Part shown: piece by piece, positions 47,695 to 60,965 of the stretch | Layout of the letters: each line of letters opens with the position of its first letter | Numbering within the stretch: the first letter of the stretch is position 1 | Assembly: GCA_947568835.1 (NCBI GenBank) | Contig: OX387604.1 | Location: 20,923,076-20,987,075, forward strand | DNA: 64,000 nt | From: Protonemura montana | Lineage: Eukaryota; Arthropoda; Insecta; Plecoptera; Nemouridae | Reading direction: 5' to 3' | Notes under the pieces: model-generated | What the model was told of the DNA's origin: nothing | Seen by the model: only the letters and a program-made list of their open reading frames with translations | The model's database searches: none | Translations under genes and position numbers: made by a program

Positions 47695-48985
47695 ATGAAC
47701 AACCTAAAAATCACAGACCCCAACATCCTAGCAAACGAATTCAATAACTTTTTTATCAGGGCTGGAAACGTTGCAGCACCCATTCCCACTCCCCCACTGC
47801 CACTATCACCAAACCCTATCAAATCCCTCTACACAGCCCCTCAATCGCCCGCACCATCTTCCTATTTGCAACTACGCCCGGAGAAATTGCTGCTGCGGCC
47901 CGCTCCCTCCAGTACAAGCATTCCAGCGGGCTAGATGAACTCCCCGGATCACTCCTCGCCAGCAACATAGATTACCTTACCGAGCCCCTCACACTCATCA
48001 TTAACAGCTCATTCACAACAGGCGTTTTCCCCTCCAAACTCAAGCAAGCCGTTATCATTCCAATACACAAAAAGGGTGACAAATGTAGCGTGGACAACTA
48101 CAGGCCCATATCTCTTCTATCCTCCCTTTCCAAACTCATAGAAAAAATCATGATGTCCCGCCTCCTATCGTTCCTAAACTCCCACAAAATCCTCGCTGAC
48201 TGTCAGCATGGATTCCAGAAGAACAAGTCCACCCTCACAGCTGTTTTCCAATTTCTCTCTTCCCTATACACTGCCCTGGACAACGGAGACCACGCCTTAG
48301 GACTCTTTTACGACCTAAGCAAAGCCTTTGACACCATTAACCACAACCTGCTCCTATCTAAACTCCACTCCCTAGGTATCCGAGGCACCGCCAATAAGTG
48401 GATTGCCTCATTCCTTTCCAATCGCACCCAAGTCGTCCGAATAAACTCCTCAGCCCCTGGCCGCCCCCCCACTCTATCTTCCCCTGTCGCAATAAAGCAA
48501 GGAGTACCCCAAGGCTCCGTCCTCTCTCCGCTCCTATTCCTCCTATATGTCAACGACCTCCCCCAACATTTAACACAAGGCGCACTCTTTCAGTTCGCTG
48601 ACGACACGAGCCACCTACTCACTAGCCCTAAATCACAGCCCATCAATACCATTACGCAAACCGCCAACTTCCAGGCTACCATCATCTCAACGTTCTGCCT
48701 AAACAACCGACTTGCGCTACAGCCTTCCAAATCCACCTACATAAACTTCCACACAAAAACCAAACTCCCTAACTCCACGCCACTCATACGGGTCAACAAT
48801 AAGATAATCCCCAGCGCCACATCAACTAAATTTCTGGGGATCTACATAACCCCAGACCTAGACTGGTCCATTCACACCCAAAAAACCCTGTCCAAAATAA
48901 AAAGTACCTGTTTCCTCCTCCGCAGACTGAAACGCATAGTTAACTCCTTAAATGCATGCTTCTTTGCGGATGGCCGACAAGCGAA
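47695..48985 (+). pseudogene. Non-LTR retrotransposon reverse transcriptase fragment
   Basis: The RT core is clear: NYRPISLLSSLSKLIEKIM, HGFQKNKST, DLSKAFDTINH, QGVPQGSVLSPLLFLLYVND, the catalytic FADDT, and KFLGIYITPDLDW, all typical of the CR1/L2/jockey group. Upstream sequence (NNLKITDPNILANEFNNFF, then AAARSLQYKHSSGLDELPGS) belongs to the same protein but in another frame, so a frameshift lies near 47870. Similarity ends abruptly after LRRLKRIVNSL at about 48950. No endonuclease domain is present. It is a truncated, inactive copy. Confidence 0.85.
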
Positions 48986-51715
48986 TTGCATTTATTTAAA
49001 ACACATTTATTTCAGAAAATTGAATTCAAGCTGTTCATATTCATGGGCAATAATCGTGGATGTCAAAGTACTGTATAGGTTATTATTCAACGATTTGATT
49101 GAGTATGACAAATGCTGATTGCCTTGAATTCGCTGGATGGTTTTAAAGTACTACGGCTAATTACCTGTAGTAGGGGCGGCAGTCCCTATCCCTCATCAGC
49201 GCATCATGCAGAAGTCACAGTAGGTCAGTTGGCCGAACTTTGGCGAGCATTGTAGACGTATAGGGTCGTGGTCTACGAAACAGCCTGGATTTGGCCAGTA
49301 CTGATCGGCAGTGAATTAGCAAAGAAAAAGCTCAAGAAGATTACTGAAGGCGAATTAAACCGTGAGTATGAAACATATTACTAACTCTATGAAGGAAGCA
49401 GATCTTGGAGAGACATGTCGCGAGTTCAACGACTTGCTACCCGAATTACTATACGCATTTATGCAAATTGAACTGTATTTTTCAGCGTCAACTAACCATG
49501 TTTTCATGATAAAGTGTTGCAATTTGATTCAATATTTTGATACTAGACCAACAATGCCAAGGTTTTATACCTTTAGTTTAGTTAGTTTTAGTGCCTTTGA
49601 ACGTTACTATCACATTCCTAGGGTTGGAATGTCATCGAGCCAAGGTGCAGACCTGATGACCTGCAGCGACAAATCGTGCGAAATTACATTTTCAAGTGAA
49701 ATAAAAATAGGCAAAGTATATTTGAATCGCATGCAAGCTTCGTGCAGAATCTGTTAGTGAGATATTACACATTATGGCCACGCTTAAAGTTTGCGACGCG
49801 ATTTGTGAGTAGAGGGCGGTCGGTCAAGCTAGACTCGTACGGAACGTGTCGGCCCAGAAATTGACGGGCATCTCCTTTCCACCGCGCCGATGCAATTCCG
49901 TAAGTCTTTTACCCATCTAGTTCTGTTTGGTACTCAACCCATCTCAAGTTTCGCCCACACATCTGTGTTGCGATCTGAACATCATTAAAACCCGCCGATA
50001 TTTTTGTCGCGAAAATGTTTGACCATGACTTTGACTTTTGCATGTGACTTTTGACTTGTGTGAGGACACATGCCAACTTCCTTCTCTGTTTCACGGCAAA
50101 GGAGGTGAACGCGCTCGAAATACCTATGATCGAAATCGAAAAAATGTGTGTAATATTTCCTCAAATCGAGATCAGCGCCATCCAAATTTTCCGCCGGCTC
50201 GGTCTGTTTGAAGGCCAGGCCAGAATTCGAAGGTCGAATTATTACCCTAACTGATAAGTTATTTAAAAACTTCTAGCGGGTGGTACATAGGAAAATTGAA
50301 GATAACGTTTATTTTCGATAATGATCTCCGCCTCTCTCATCATTTTTTTCATCGGCCTTTCATTTTATCCAATTTATTGATAATTTTCACTTCTCAAATA
50401 AATCCCCGAAGTCGGTCGCCAACGGTCGACATTGTTCTACCATGGGTTAAACGGCATGCGTCGTCTGTGGCCTTCATTAGGCCGGGTACGCAGAAATATG
50501 ACCGATCTCCGCCATATTGTGCCGGGAAACCGTCCGGTGGATACCTGCTTGACCCGGCAGCAGGGTGATTCGAAAACTTGATTTATTGAGCTATGACTTC
50601 ATATTCTGACAAAATCAACTTTATGTACGTGACATAAAACTCTCTGCTATAGTATTAGTAACGAGGTACAGACCAATGTACTATTATTTAATCGAATGCT
50701 TTGCAGGCAAGGTTTCAGCATTGCACAACAATACTCGCTGAGAGTTTTGAAATAGCGATTGGTGTGATTGTGATTTCATTGCAATGCATATGAAAACAAA
50801 TATTTGTAAGCTCAATTTCTGTTTTGTTTTGTAATTACGCACGTTTCAACTGTCCCATCTTGTCTTGCTGATACTGCAGATGGATCCACTAGATGGCATG
50901 AATACCATCAGCTGTTTTACTTTCCAAAACTCTCTAGGATATTTCCCATATCTTTACTATGTTTTGTGCGCTATTTATAAGATTGATATGGACCTGGAAC
51001 AAACCAGCATGTATGTCAATGAATGTCTTGCAATTATACATCAAAGGCCAAAGCATGTCAATCCTGCATTTGTTCCTGATTTCCCGATCATTGCAGGAGA
51101 GATCGCATGCCAAGTGTTGAAAAGAATGCCCAAGATGGATAGCAGCATCATCATCCACTCGCTGCAACCCAGCCCGATGCATCCCGATGCATGCATGCAT
51201 CCCGACCGAGTCAGGCGATTACAACGGTTCTCCAAGAAAGGAAAGTAAACCTATCGTGGAAACTACCATTACATCGCTGAGGTCAAGTTAAGTAAAGGGC
51301 AGGTCGAGGGATTAGCGCTACAGGGAAACACACTTTCTTTCAGCTTGACAAAGTGTTTTTGTTTGTATTTTCTTGTATTTTGTCTCGCCGTGTCCCGTTA
51401 CAGCAAGCGTGAAGAGGTCAGGCAGGATCCCATGTTTAGCTGACGACATTGAGAGTCTGTATACTCTACTGTCTGACATACAAGTTGCCCGCTGGTGGCA
51501 CTCAGGACGCATTTTAGCTCAAACACAGAGTTGAAGAACTCTTGCAAATGACTGATAAATTCACCGCCAGTAGGCGTATTGGCCCTTGGGGTTTCAATGC
51601 TTCTCTGCACGCTGGGGTGTCTCTTGGCTTTCCAGTTTATCTAGCATCAGTTCCGTGGTCTGGAAGAGACGTCTTCGACAACCCCAACCCCGTAGTAAGG
51701 CCCACTCTTAGATAT
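48986..51715. other. Stretch without a recognisable gene
   Basis: The longest ORFs (49362-49757, 50865-51248 on +, 51398-51610 on -) lack known motifs. The ORF at 50865-51248 follows a fair acceptor (ctgatactgcag), so a real exon there cannot be excluded. No repeats shared with the rest of the window were seen. Confidence 0.3.
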
Positions 51716-52162
51716 TGTAATAGGTTCTAGGATTCCTATCAATGAAAACAAACACGGCTCACGTTATGAACGCTCTTTAATCTTCACACGATCGATCATA
51801 ATCAGCACACAATCTTTTTACCTTCCGCTCGCTCCCAACACACTCTTCGCACTGTCCTCCCTACGACTCCCGTCGACCGCCAGGCTAACGGTACCTGTAC
51901 GGTCGCGCACACAAATATATTACCCCTAAACAGGTACAGTCTAACTCTTAACACAAGAAGAATATACCCTAAGCCGGCTGAAGGCCTGTACTAAGATAAA
52001 GACTAATTTACACTAAGCTGGCTGAAGGCCTGTACTAAGACTAATTTACACTAAGCTGGCTGAAGGCCTGTACTAAGACTAATTTACACTAAGCTGGCTG
52101 AAGGCCTGTACTAAGATTAAGACTACTAAGATTAAGACTAAGTTAGGCTGAGGGCCTAACAA
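51716..52162 (-). mobile_element. Possible solo LTR containing 38-bp tandem repeats
   Basis: On the minus strand the segment starts TGTTAGGCCCTCAG and ends CTATTACA, the TG...CA pattern of an LTR. It contains about four 38-bp tandem units (51985-52130) with the core GCTGGCTGAAGGCCTGTACT. No flanking target duplication, primer-binding site or internal coding region is visible, so an LTR is only a suggestion; the tandem repeat itself is certain. Confidence 0.3.
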
Positions 52163-53135
52163 TTGATAACTTCGATCACTCTAATCAAGCCCCGCTAATC
52201 ACCGCCCTGCCATCTCATTCCCGCCTCTTTATAATATATCGGTACTTGTTGATATGCCCACACCCTGAATGAACAACTGGAGCTAGGAGACATTGCTTAA
52301 CATTAACACAAGAAGGCAAGCGAGACAGGAGTTTAAACGATCTTCGTCTGCGCAGGATTTGTAATGAAGGCCAGTTTACGTTAATATAGGTTTATTTTTA
52401 GCCCACAATTATCAGTTTGTAACCATCTCTTGCGCATTGTTATCATTTTTCAGTCATGACAAGTTTCAAAAAGTTTCAAGATACCATCCCAGGAAAAGAT
52501 GTTTGCGTCCCAGCGATATTTGACAGTTTCAATTGTGCTTCTAAATAAGCTAAGACACTTGCTGAATGATTTTCATCTTTTATTATTTCGCAACATATTC
52601 GCGTCTCGGTGCAGGTTCCCTAGCCGTGTAAGTTCCAGAGCGCCCAATCAAGCGCCAACGCAGAACTTCTAGAGCTTCCAGCTTCGTGAATTGAAAGCGT
52701 TCTGCACTGCCCGTGCTTTACGGGTTCGGCCATTTTGGGGGAAAACACACACGTGTAGCGCTACTCCCATGACCGTCCTAGAAGTATGCCATGCAAGTAG
52801 ACTCATCGCTTCACGTGGGTTGACCTTGCCTTTCAAGGGGTGACCAACCCCTGGGACAGTTTGAGTAAACGCTCCTGTCTTACGAAGAGCACGTGCTCGA
52901 TGGTATCGCATAGCGGTCACAGGAAGGCGGTGATTCCTGCTCGTGTGCTTCAAGTTAGTGCTTCAAGATCTCGAAGAACCAAACAAAGAAGTGACCTTTA
53001 GAAGATTATTCGACTCGTAAGCATTTAGCTTAGTTTTTTTTTTATAAATTAACATGCTTTTCTGACTTCCTCTTTTTATGACATCGGGTTTTTTTCTGTT
53101 TTTTTTTCATTTTCGAGCCCGGAGTTGAGCTTAGC

Positions 53136-54105
53136 TAAACAAGGTCCACGCTGCGGTCCCTGCCGGGCCACGCTGTCCGCTGAACGAGGTCCACACTGCG
53201 GTCCCTGCCAGGCCACGCTGTCTGCTGAACGAGGTCCACACTGCGGTCCCTGCCGGGCCATGCTGTCCGCTGAACGAGGTCCACACTGCGGTCCCTGCCA
53301 GGCCACGCTGTCTGCTGAACGAGGTCCACATCGCGGTCCCTGTCAGACCACGCTGTCTGCTGAACGAGGTCCACATCGCGGTCCCTGCCAGGCCACGCTG
53401 TCCGCTGAACGAGGTCCACACTGCGGTCCCTGCCAGGCCACGCTGTCTGCTGAACGAGGTCCACATCGCGGTCCCTGTCAGGCCACGCTGTCTGCTGAAC
53501 GAGGTCCACATCGCGGTCCCTGCCAGGCCACGCTGTCTACTGAACGAGGTCCACACTGCGGTCCCTGCCAGACCACGTTGTCTGCTGAACGAGATCCACA
53601 TCGCGGTCCCTGTCAGGCCACGCTGTCTGCTGAACGAGGTCCACATCGCGGTCCCTGCTACGCCACGCTGTCTGCTGAACGAGGTCCACATCGCGGTCCC
53701 TGCCAGACCACGCTGTCTGCTGAACGAGGTCCACATCGCGGTCCCTGCCAGGTCACGCTGTCCGCTGAACGAGGTCCACATCGCGGTCCCTGCCAGGCCA
53801 CGCTGTCTGCTGAACGAGGTCCACATCGCGGTCCCTGCCAGACCACGCTGTCTGCTGAACGAGGTCCACACCGCGGTCTCTGCCAGGCCACGCTGTCTGC
53901 TGAACGAGGTCCACATCGCGGTCCCTGTCAGGCCACGCTGTCTGCTGAACGAGGTCCACATTGCGGTCCCTGCCAGACCACGCTGTCTGCTGAACGAGGT
54001 CCACATCGCGGTCCCTGCCAGGCCACGCTGTCTGCTGAACGAGGTCCACACTGCGGTGCCTGCCAGGCCACGCTGTCCGCTGAACGAGGTCTTCATCGCG
54101 GTGGA
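53136..54105. repeat. 0.97-kb minisatellite, 45-bp unit
   Basis: About 21 tandem units of 45 bp (core GTCCACATCGCGGTCCCTGC followed by CAGGCCACGCTGTCTGCTGA). A multiple-of-three unit without stops leaves a 327-aa frame on + (15-residue repeat of GPHRGPCQATLSAER type) and a 341-aa frame on -, plus shorter ones. Open frames on both strands point to a repeat property, not a gene. The last units merge into segment B at 54106. GC content is far above that of the surroundings. Confidence 0.9.
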
Positions 54106-55801
54106 TGAAAGTGGATCGAACATGTGTATGGAATCAGGAACTGTTGTGCTTGTCAAGTTTTATAGTGTTAGAACTGTTGTCCCTGTAAATGTTTCTGTTT
54201 GAGTCGATGTTTGTGTCAATGTTTGTAAATGCTTGTGTAAATGTAAATGTTTGTGTTAGTGACCATGTTAGTGTTTTTGTACTGAACTGTACTTATTGCG
54301 TTTGATCACAGGTTTGATGTTATTTTTACTTGCGTTTCTGTTTCACTGATTTGTGTTTTTTTAATCCATGTCGCAGGAACCTATTGACGAAGTCCTTATC
54401 TTTCAGCGCCTGATAATCAAATGCCAGGCCTTAACACAAGCTTTTTTCATTTCATTGTTGCGAACATATCGAGCGGAGTCTGACAGCGACAGGATTCACG
54501 TCGCAACGTGAACACTGCTACCAATTCGACTGGTCGATTATATCGTCGGCCCCATGGCTACCAGCTGGATCATTACCTTGGCAACACAGATGGAACAGGG
54601 TTCAGAAGAGGGTTTCTGTTTTGTCTCTCAGTACCTGTCCAGTCACACCGGCTACAAAGGTGAGCCAACAGATAAATATTCCAAATTATTTAACAAGTTG
54701 AGTCGAGACCGACAAAACACTCGTGACTAGATTAACATAATAACCGTTCTGATTGCTTCGGGAACATTGTGAAACTCGGTGCATCTCTGCCCAGTGAAAT
54801 TTGTCCGCCTAACATTTATTTTATTTTCGTCCTTTGATTCCCAGCTGACCACGAGGCTCCAGAATAGGCGCCCGTAATACTTCGGCGCTCGAGACCATAG
54901 TGAAGAATGAAGATTGACACGCTGCTCGACTGACAAATGGTAAGCCACGATTCGATCGGCATTTTCCGCAATAAATCCGCTACGGGAATCGATTCTTCCT
55001 ACTTTCCTTGCACTAAACGAGTCTGTCCATTGTAATTTGTCGTTTAAAATTACGAACTCCTGGCAATCGTGACTAATGTGTTGTTTGTTTTGTCTGCAGT
55101 CTGCAGTTTTCGGTCACGATCAAGGAATGTGATGGTGAAGACCTCGAGGAACCAGAGCAATACGACTTCCCTCCGACAAGAGACATACGATGGAATATAC
55201 CAGACAACAAAGCTACGGGTACGCTTTTTACCACCTTACTTTAAAACTGCTTAAGTTTGTTTGCATTTTGTACCGATTTTCGACCACGTGAACACTAAAA
55301 AACAGTTGAAAAAACTAAACCCAATCATCTGGTTCATGACCACCAAACAAAGCTAGTGTTTTCTTTCGTTCAAGAACTGGTTCTATACTTTTTCCCAAGT
55401 AAACGTAGCTGTCCGGAGCATGTGTTACTGTGTGCAAGAGTTTCATGTACCTGGCAACGAGTCTAATTTGACTTTATTCTGTTTTCTTCAGGTGCACTCC
55501 ACGAGCCGCTGCTTGAAGCCGATGCGTCTAGGCTTCCTCTCGTTCGAATCAACGACAACTCCGACGAAAACTCGGCACAACGACTCCCAAGACCTTGCTT
55601 CAAGCCCTGGAAATTGTAGCAAGGACGCTCTGTGAGAGTTTTATCAGGTGTCTGAGGAAACATGGGTAACTTTCGTTTGTTAGATAACATATTTCATTGC
55701 TTGCTTTGCGGGGCGTAACGTCACGTTAGTTCAGAGGCTGTTTGCGTCTCGAGTTCGGGAAATATTAATAACTCTCAGTTAATTTGTGTGATATAAGAGA
55801 A

Positions 55802-58800
55802 CCCTGCTGAAAAATCTTACGTAAGATCTTGTAAGATCTTACCAAGATCTTGCCAAGAACTTGCCACGATTGTTTAAGATCTTGCCAAGTTCTTATAAGA
55901 TCTTGTAAGATCTTGCCAAGAACTTGCCACGATTGTTTAAGATCTTGCCAAGTTCTTATAAGATCTTGCCAAGAACTTGCCACGATTGTTTAGGATCTTA
56001 CCAAGTTCTTATAAGATCTTGCCACGATCTCATGAAATCTTACTACGATCTGATAAGATCTTGTTTGAATATCTTGCAAGATTTCCTAAGATTCACTGTA
56101 AAATGGCACGGAAAGGCAAAGTAGGTTTACAAAAAAATGAATGCATATTAGAGATGCTACCAAATTTATTTTAAAATTGCAAAACTGTATGCACTGTATA
56201 ACAAATAACAGAAATTGCAGTTTAGATATACTTTCTTCTTTCCAACAACTTCAAAACAGCTTCAAAACAAAACAAACAAAAATCAAATAAGAATTGAAAA
56301 TCGGCAAATACAAACTATCAATGCCCTATCTTTTGTAGGATGTAAACATGAAACAAAATTAAGAAAAAAATTGTCAAATAGAATCAAAGCTCTATTAATT
56401 GAAAAATATAGTATAAGAATTTTATGAATGCAATTCAGTATACCTATATAGGTGTTCCCAAAAATAAAAATAAAATACTTTAAAACTTGGCAAATAAAAG
56501 TCATGAATGCCTCATATAACAATAAATATTTTAAACAATATTAAGATAAAAATGGTAAAAAAGAACCCTGTAAGAAACTCTGATTGAGAAATATAATAAG
56601 TATGCAAAAATAATAACCTAAATCAGCACAAAATTCAAACAAGGTACTTAATGAACATGAAGAGAAGAGAGGAACAGCCGGCCAGGAAGTGCAGTGCACC
56701 CTCTGTCAATTAGGATGTCTTACTGTATCTGTAAAAAAAAAAGTAAATGTGTAAAAGCTTTGTTGCCAGACAAATAACAGCCAAAACAAATAAATAAGAG
56801 CATCTGTTTTCTAAATTTTTTAAATCTGTGATATACTTTTTTTTCAATGAATCACTGATTTTACAGAGTAAACAAATTTGTTTTTGTTGTACTATCACAG
56901 AATAATAACAGAGGTGGTAAGTAAATGGATTTAGATATGCCATTGTTTGTGGTTTTGGGATTTTTTCTTCAAAAAGCCTCATTTAGTTGGATTAATTATA
57001 GAACTATTTTGATTCTAGGAATCCTTGGCAAATATATAATTTCTTCTTGATATTTTGTTTATGCTGTCAAATCCATCAAACACTTTACCTTGAGAAAGCA
57101 ACTAGCAAAGGTTACAAAATGTTGGTAAAGCAGTTAAAGGGGCCCACCAAGTAGTTTTTTTGGAGTACTTGTATATTACGTGAGGAATATCAATCAATGA
57201 GACTGCATTAAAAGACTTTAAAAAAATTTGCGTCTAAGAAATCGCATATGTTAACAAATGCTATTTAAATAGATAGTACGAACATAGATTTTGGAGGAAA
57301 ATTCAAATTAACTTACCAAAATCATTTTTCTTCCAATGGAGCTTGGAATGGAGGGCAGAAATAAGTTGGAACATCACACCATGGGCATGGAATCTCAGAG
57401 ATTGTTGCCACCAGCCAGGAGAGATTCACAGCACTGCAATAAAAAATGTGCGGTTTTAAACACATGGAAACAAGCATCATTTGTACTAGCACCTCCTGAT
57501 CAATAAATGCCACCATAGGTTTCTGAAAATTAATTGATTATTGTAGTTGCATCCTAGCAACTTACCAAGAGTTGTGAAATTGTCCGTTGACATCGCAACG
57601 CTATCTTCAAGCGATATAGCTGCTTCTACTGTGGACAAGGGCAGCTTGTCAGGGAATAAAGTGGAGCATCTGTCTTCCAATTCAGTACTCATGAACGCAG
57701 CAACGTTTTGAGCTCCAAGACTGAAAAAGTAGGAAGCATGTTGATAAGGTGATGTTTCCAATTTGCTTCTAGACAACCGATATTCAAGAAGTGATGCGTT
57801 TGAATGTAACAGTGATGCGTAGGTACCTTCAAATTACACGAAACAAATCAATTGAAAGGTCTCCCCTATTAACTTCAAACCCCGACGACAAAAAATGCCA
57901 CAATGCAGACGGTAAAAATGACTTCCTATTTCTAACAATCACATTGCCGAAAAAGACAAATAAATGTGCAATTAGAGACTAAACAAAGCAACGCGACGCG
58001 ACGCGACACATCCCCACCAGTCGAAATCTAGTTCATACTGAGGAACGCTGCTCGCTACGAGTATCATTTTGCAAGTCTGCTAAAATGCATATATAGCCCG
58101 GATAATAAAGAATGAGTCGTTGGAGTCTAGTTTTCTTATCTGCAACAGCAACTCGAGTATGAGTTCAACTTGAGTAGACGCACTACATTTCAGCATCAGC
58201 ACATTTTTTCTCTTGACAGAAAAGTAAAGAATTGCTGTTGAGATAAATGAAAGAACTATAACAAGGTATTAGTCCATCGCGCCACTCTTTGTCAGCCGAA
58301 TGTTTCACACACATGTCACCTATCACCAATGACCATATTATGATTATAAAATGACAATTATTATAGCAGAGCGTTAAATTGGAATCCAGTCATTTGTTTT
58401 GTTTATACCTGAGATTCACTGTGAATGAAAAAACACAGTAAATTCACTGTGATTATAAGAGCGTGTTCAGAGATAATCGAGGGTATTTGTTCTTACCAAA
58501 ATAACAACTTGCATAACAGCGAAACGTATACACAAAATAACCAATATTGTATAGGTTCGCCAAAAGAAAATCTTGAGTGCAAATTCTACTAAGTAAATGT
58601 AGGTACCGTATTGACTATAAGTTTGTTTCGTACTTACTTGTGAATTCGAAAGTCTTCGTTGGTCGAAAACACAGAAGAAAGTACGCTTGTACATCAAGCC
58701 AATTCTTCGAATTTGGGAGTTTAATTCTTCGGAAATCACATAGGGCCCAGCACCAATGTTTGATAAAGCTCTCATCCACGTAGAGAAAAGCACACGAGGC

Positions 58801-60045
58801 ATTTTTTAGAACAATACCTTCCGTGATATTTGCTATAGTTGCATAATAACACAGTTGATTGATCAACGTGTTCAACGACGCACTATTTTGCTAACAGCCA
58901 TCGTTGTCAGCGGCCTAAAGACGTCGGTAAATCAGTGGATGATGATTGTGTTTATTGTAACTTAGGATTGAGAAGGTCGTGCATTGCTGAATGCAATGCA
59001 AAATTCCTGTGGAGTTTCAAATAATTCCGTACAATCCTCGGATTGAAATAAATATAATTAAACATTTACAATAATGTGCATCTTGTGGTACAAAATGTAC
59101 GACTCTGTGAGAAAATAATAAAATGTAAATTTATTAGTAGAAATATTAAATATCAGTTGAAAGGCCAAAATTCGGTCCCAGTCCAACAATTGCCACATAC
59201 CTACTAAACAAAACTTAGCATGAGTATTTATCATTTAGAATGAAAAATATATATATTGCAATACTATAGAGCCCGAATGGAGAATCGCATCATATATTCA
59301 CATTAAACCGACATTCAGCTTATCACCGAACGATTTGGCGTGTTGGAAACACCGGTCCTCGTGAGAACACCGAAGTCAAGCAATACGCGCTTTTACACAC
59401 ACAGTTCACACACAGTTCACACACAGTTCTGTACCGGAGAGAGGTTATAGAAACAATGCGTCATTAAATTTCACAGTTTTACGAAGTATTGTTGTCACAA
59501 CGACCCCTAAGTATAATGACGTTGTAAACCTTTCCGCAGAAAAAGTTACAACTGGATCATGGTCCAGTTGTCCAGAAACTCAGAATCAGAGGGATCAGAT
59601 CCAGAACCAGAGCATTCAACAAGACAAACATTAATCTCATTTGTGTGCTCTCCAGTCTCCATTCACGAGTGCGTTTTCGCACCGAGCAAGATTATCATCA
59701 ATTATTATTTTAGAAGACTTTAAAGTCGGAAACGCAGAATTCTGCGTGCAAGATCTTTCAAGAATCGCAACACAAAAAAATTATTTCAAGAACTTGCTAA
59801 GAACTTGCCAAGATATCGTTTCCTTGCCAAGATTCCAAAAATCTTGCAGCCATGTAAGATCCCACGGGACCGTGTCAAGATCTTGTCAATTTCTTACCAA
59901 GATCTTGAAAAAATCTTGTCTGAAGGGAAAAATCTTAAATGTTTTCAAGAAATTGCCAAGAAATTGGCAAGAACTTGCATCTTACCAAGATCTTGCCAAG
60001 ATCTTGCAAGATCTTGCAAGATCTTGCTAAGAATTTTCAGCAGGG
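55802..60045 (-). mobile_element. CCCTGCTG DNA element, copy 2 (4244 bp)
   Basis: Same element as 17656-21903 in opposite orientation, differing by scattered substitutions and small indels. AA flanks both sides (55800-55801, 60046-60047). The corresponding uninterrupted sequence in segment A (reverse complement around 44400, GAGAGAAGTCAAG) has a single AA, which proves insertion with a 2-bp duplication. Palindrome arrays are at 55812-56090 and 59750-60030, and the exon-like ORFs match those of copy 1. Confidence 0.88.
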
Positions 60046-60080
60046 AAGTCAAGAAAAATGTTGGGACAATTCCATTGTTG

Positions 60081-60183
60081 CAGTGTTTTTTGGTTTTTCT
60101 GGCATTTCCACTAGGGAGCTTAAACCAGCAAGTGGATGATGGAAAGGAAGCTAGCATTTCCAGTCTAGCTTCCTTTCTAATTT
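60081..60183. mobile_element. 103-bp insertion with internal hairpin
   Basis: Segment A lacks this sequence. It is bounded by direct repeats CATTGTTG at 60073-60080 and 60184-60191, an 8-bp target duplication. It contains a perfect 13-bp inverted repeat, GAAAGGAAGCTAG facing CTAGCTTCCTTTC. An 8-bp duplication would suit hAT-type MITEs, but matching terminal repeats are not evident. Confidence 0.6.
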
Positions 60184-60965
60184 CATTGTTGTTAGACTTC
60201 CTGTCCAAGTTTTGGTCGTTGTAGGTTCTTACTACAGGTTGTTTCGTTCTTCAGCTTAGATTGGTTAGGTTTTGATTGGTGTAGAATTGTCGTTTCTTTG
60301 TCGCTTTGTCCATCGTTGAGGGTCGCCAGAATTAGGTTGATTTGTTGTTTTAGTTTTCATGACCAATTTGTTGTCTTCTCTTATGTTGCGTTTTTTTCTT
60401 AGCTTGCCTCATGCCTATAGACCATGTAATATCGTAAATATGTAACAACGTAAAATCTTAACAGATATAGTCATAAGGGAGAGTAGGGTTTCCTTAAATG
60501 CATTGAGATTCATGTAACTACATTTACAAGCTATAGGACTTTATTGCCCGCCTGCGTAATGTTCCTGTTTGCACCCGTGGGGCCCGCCCTGACGTTCGTT
60601 TTTCATGGTTTTCGCGCGTCAAAGTTAAGCAAATGCTGGGCGATTGATTATAATCTTCACAAATTACAGATTATAATTGGCCATGACCACTGACCTCACG
60701 GCACAAACGGCCAACAATCTCATTAAACAGAGCAAACACCGTGAAGCACATCTCTACATCAAATGAATCACTCTCCGCAGTCAGCTGATTTACGTAAACA
60801 CAACACGTAAATAGTAACTCAGATATTGTTAAAGCATTTGATTATTGTATTTGATAATATAAAAATTTACCAATCTAAAGCTGTTTAATTGGAATCATGT
60901 TGTACGATAAAAATTAACAATTCGAAGCTATTTGACTGGGATACCTGGTTGAAAAGCTGTTTGCT

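Larger units (their letters stand above)
54106..60965. repeat. Duplicated segment B (inverted, interrupted by the element)
   Basis: Inverted counterpart of 43635-46770. The left edge is TATGGAATCAGG and its flank, directly after the 45-bp minisatellite; the right edge is near TTTGACTGGGATACC. The CCCTGCTG element occupies 55802-60045 inside it, and a further 103-bp insertion lies at 60081-60183. Confidence 0.85.
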
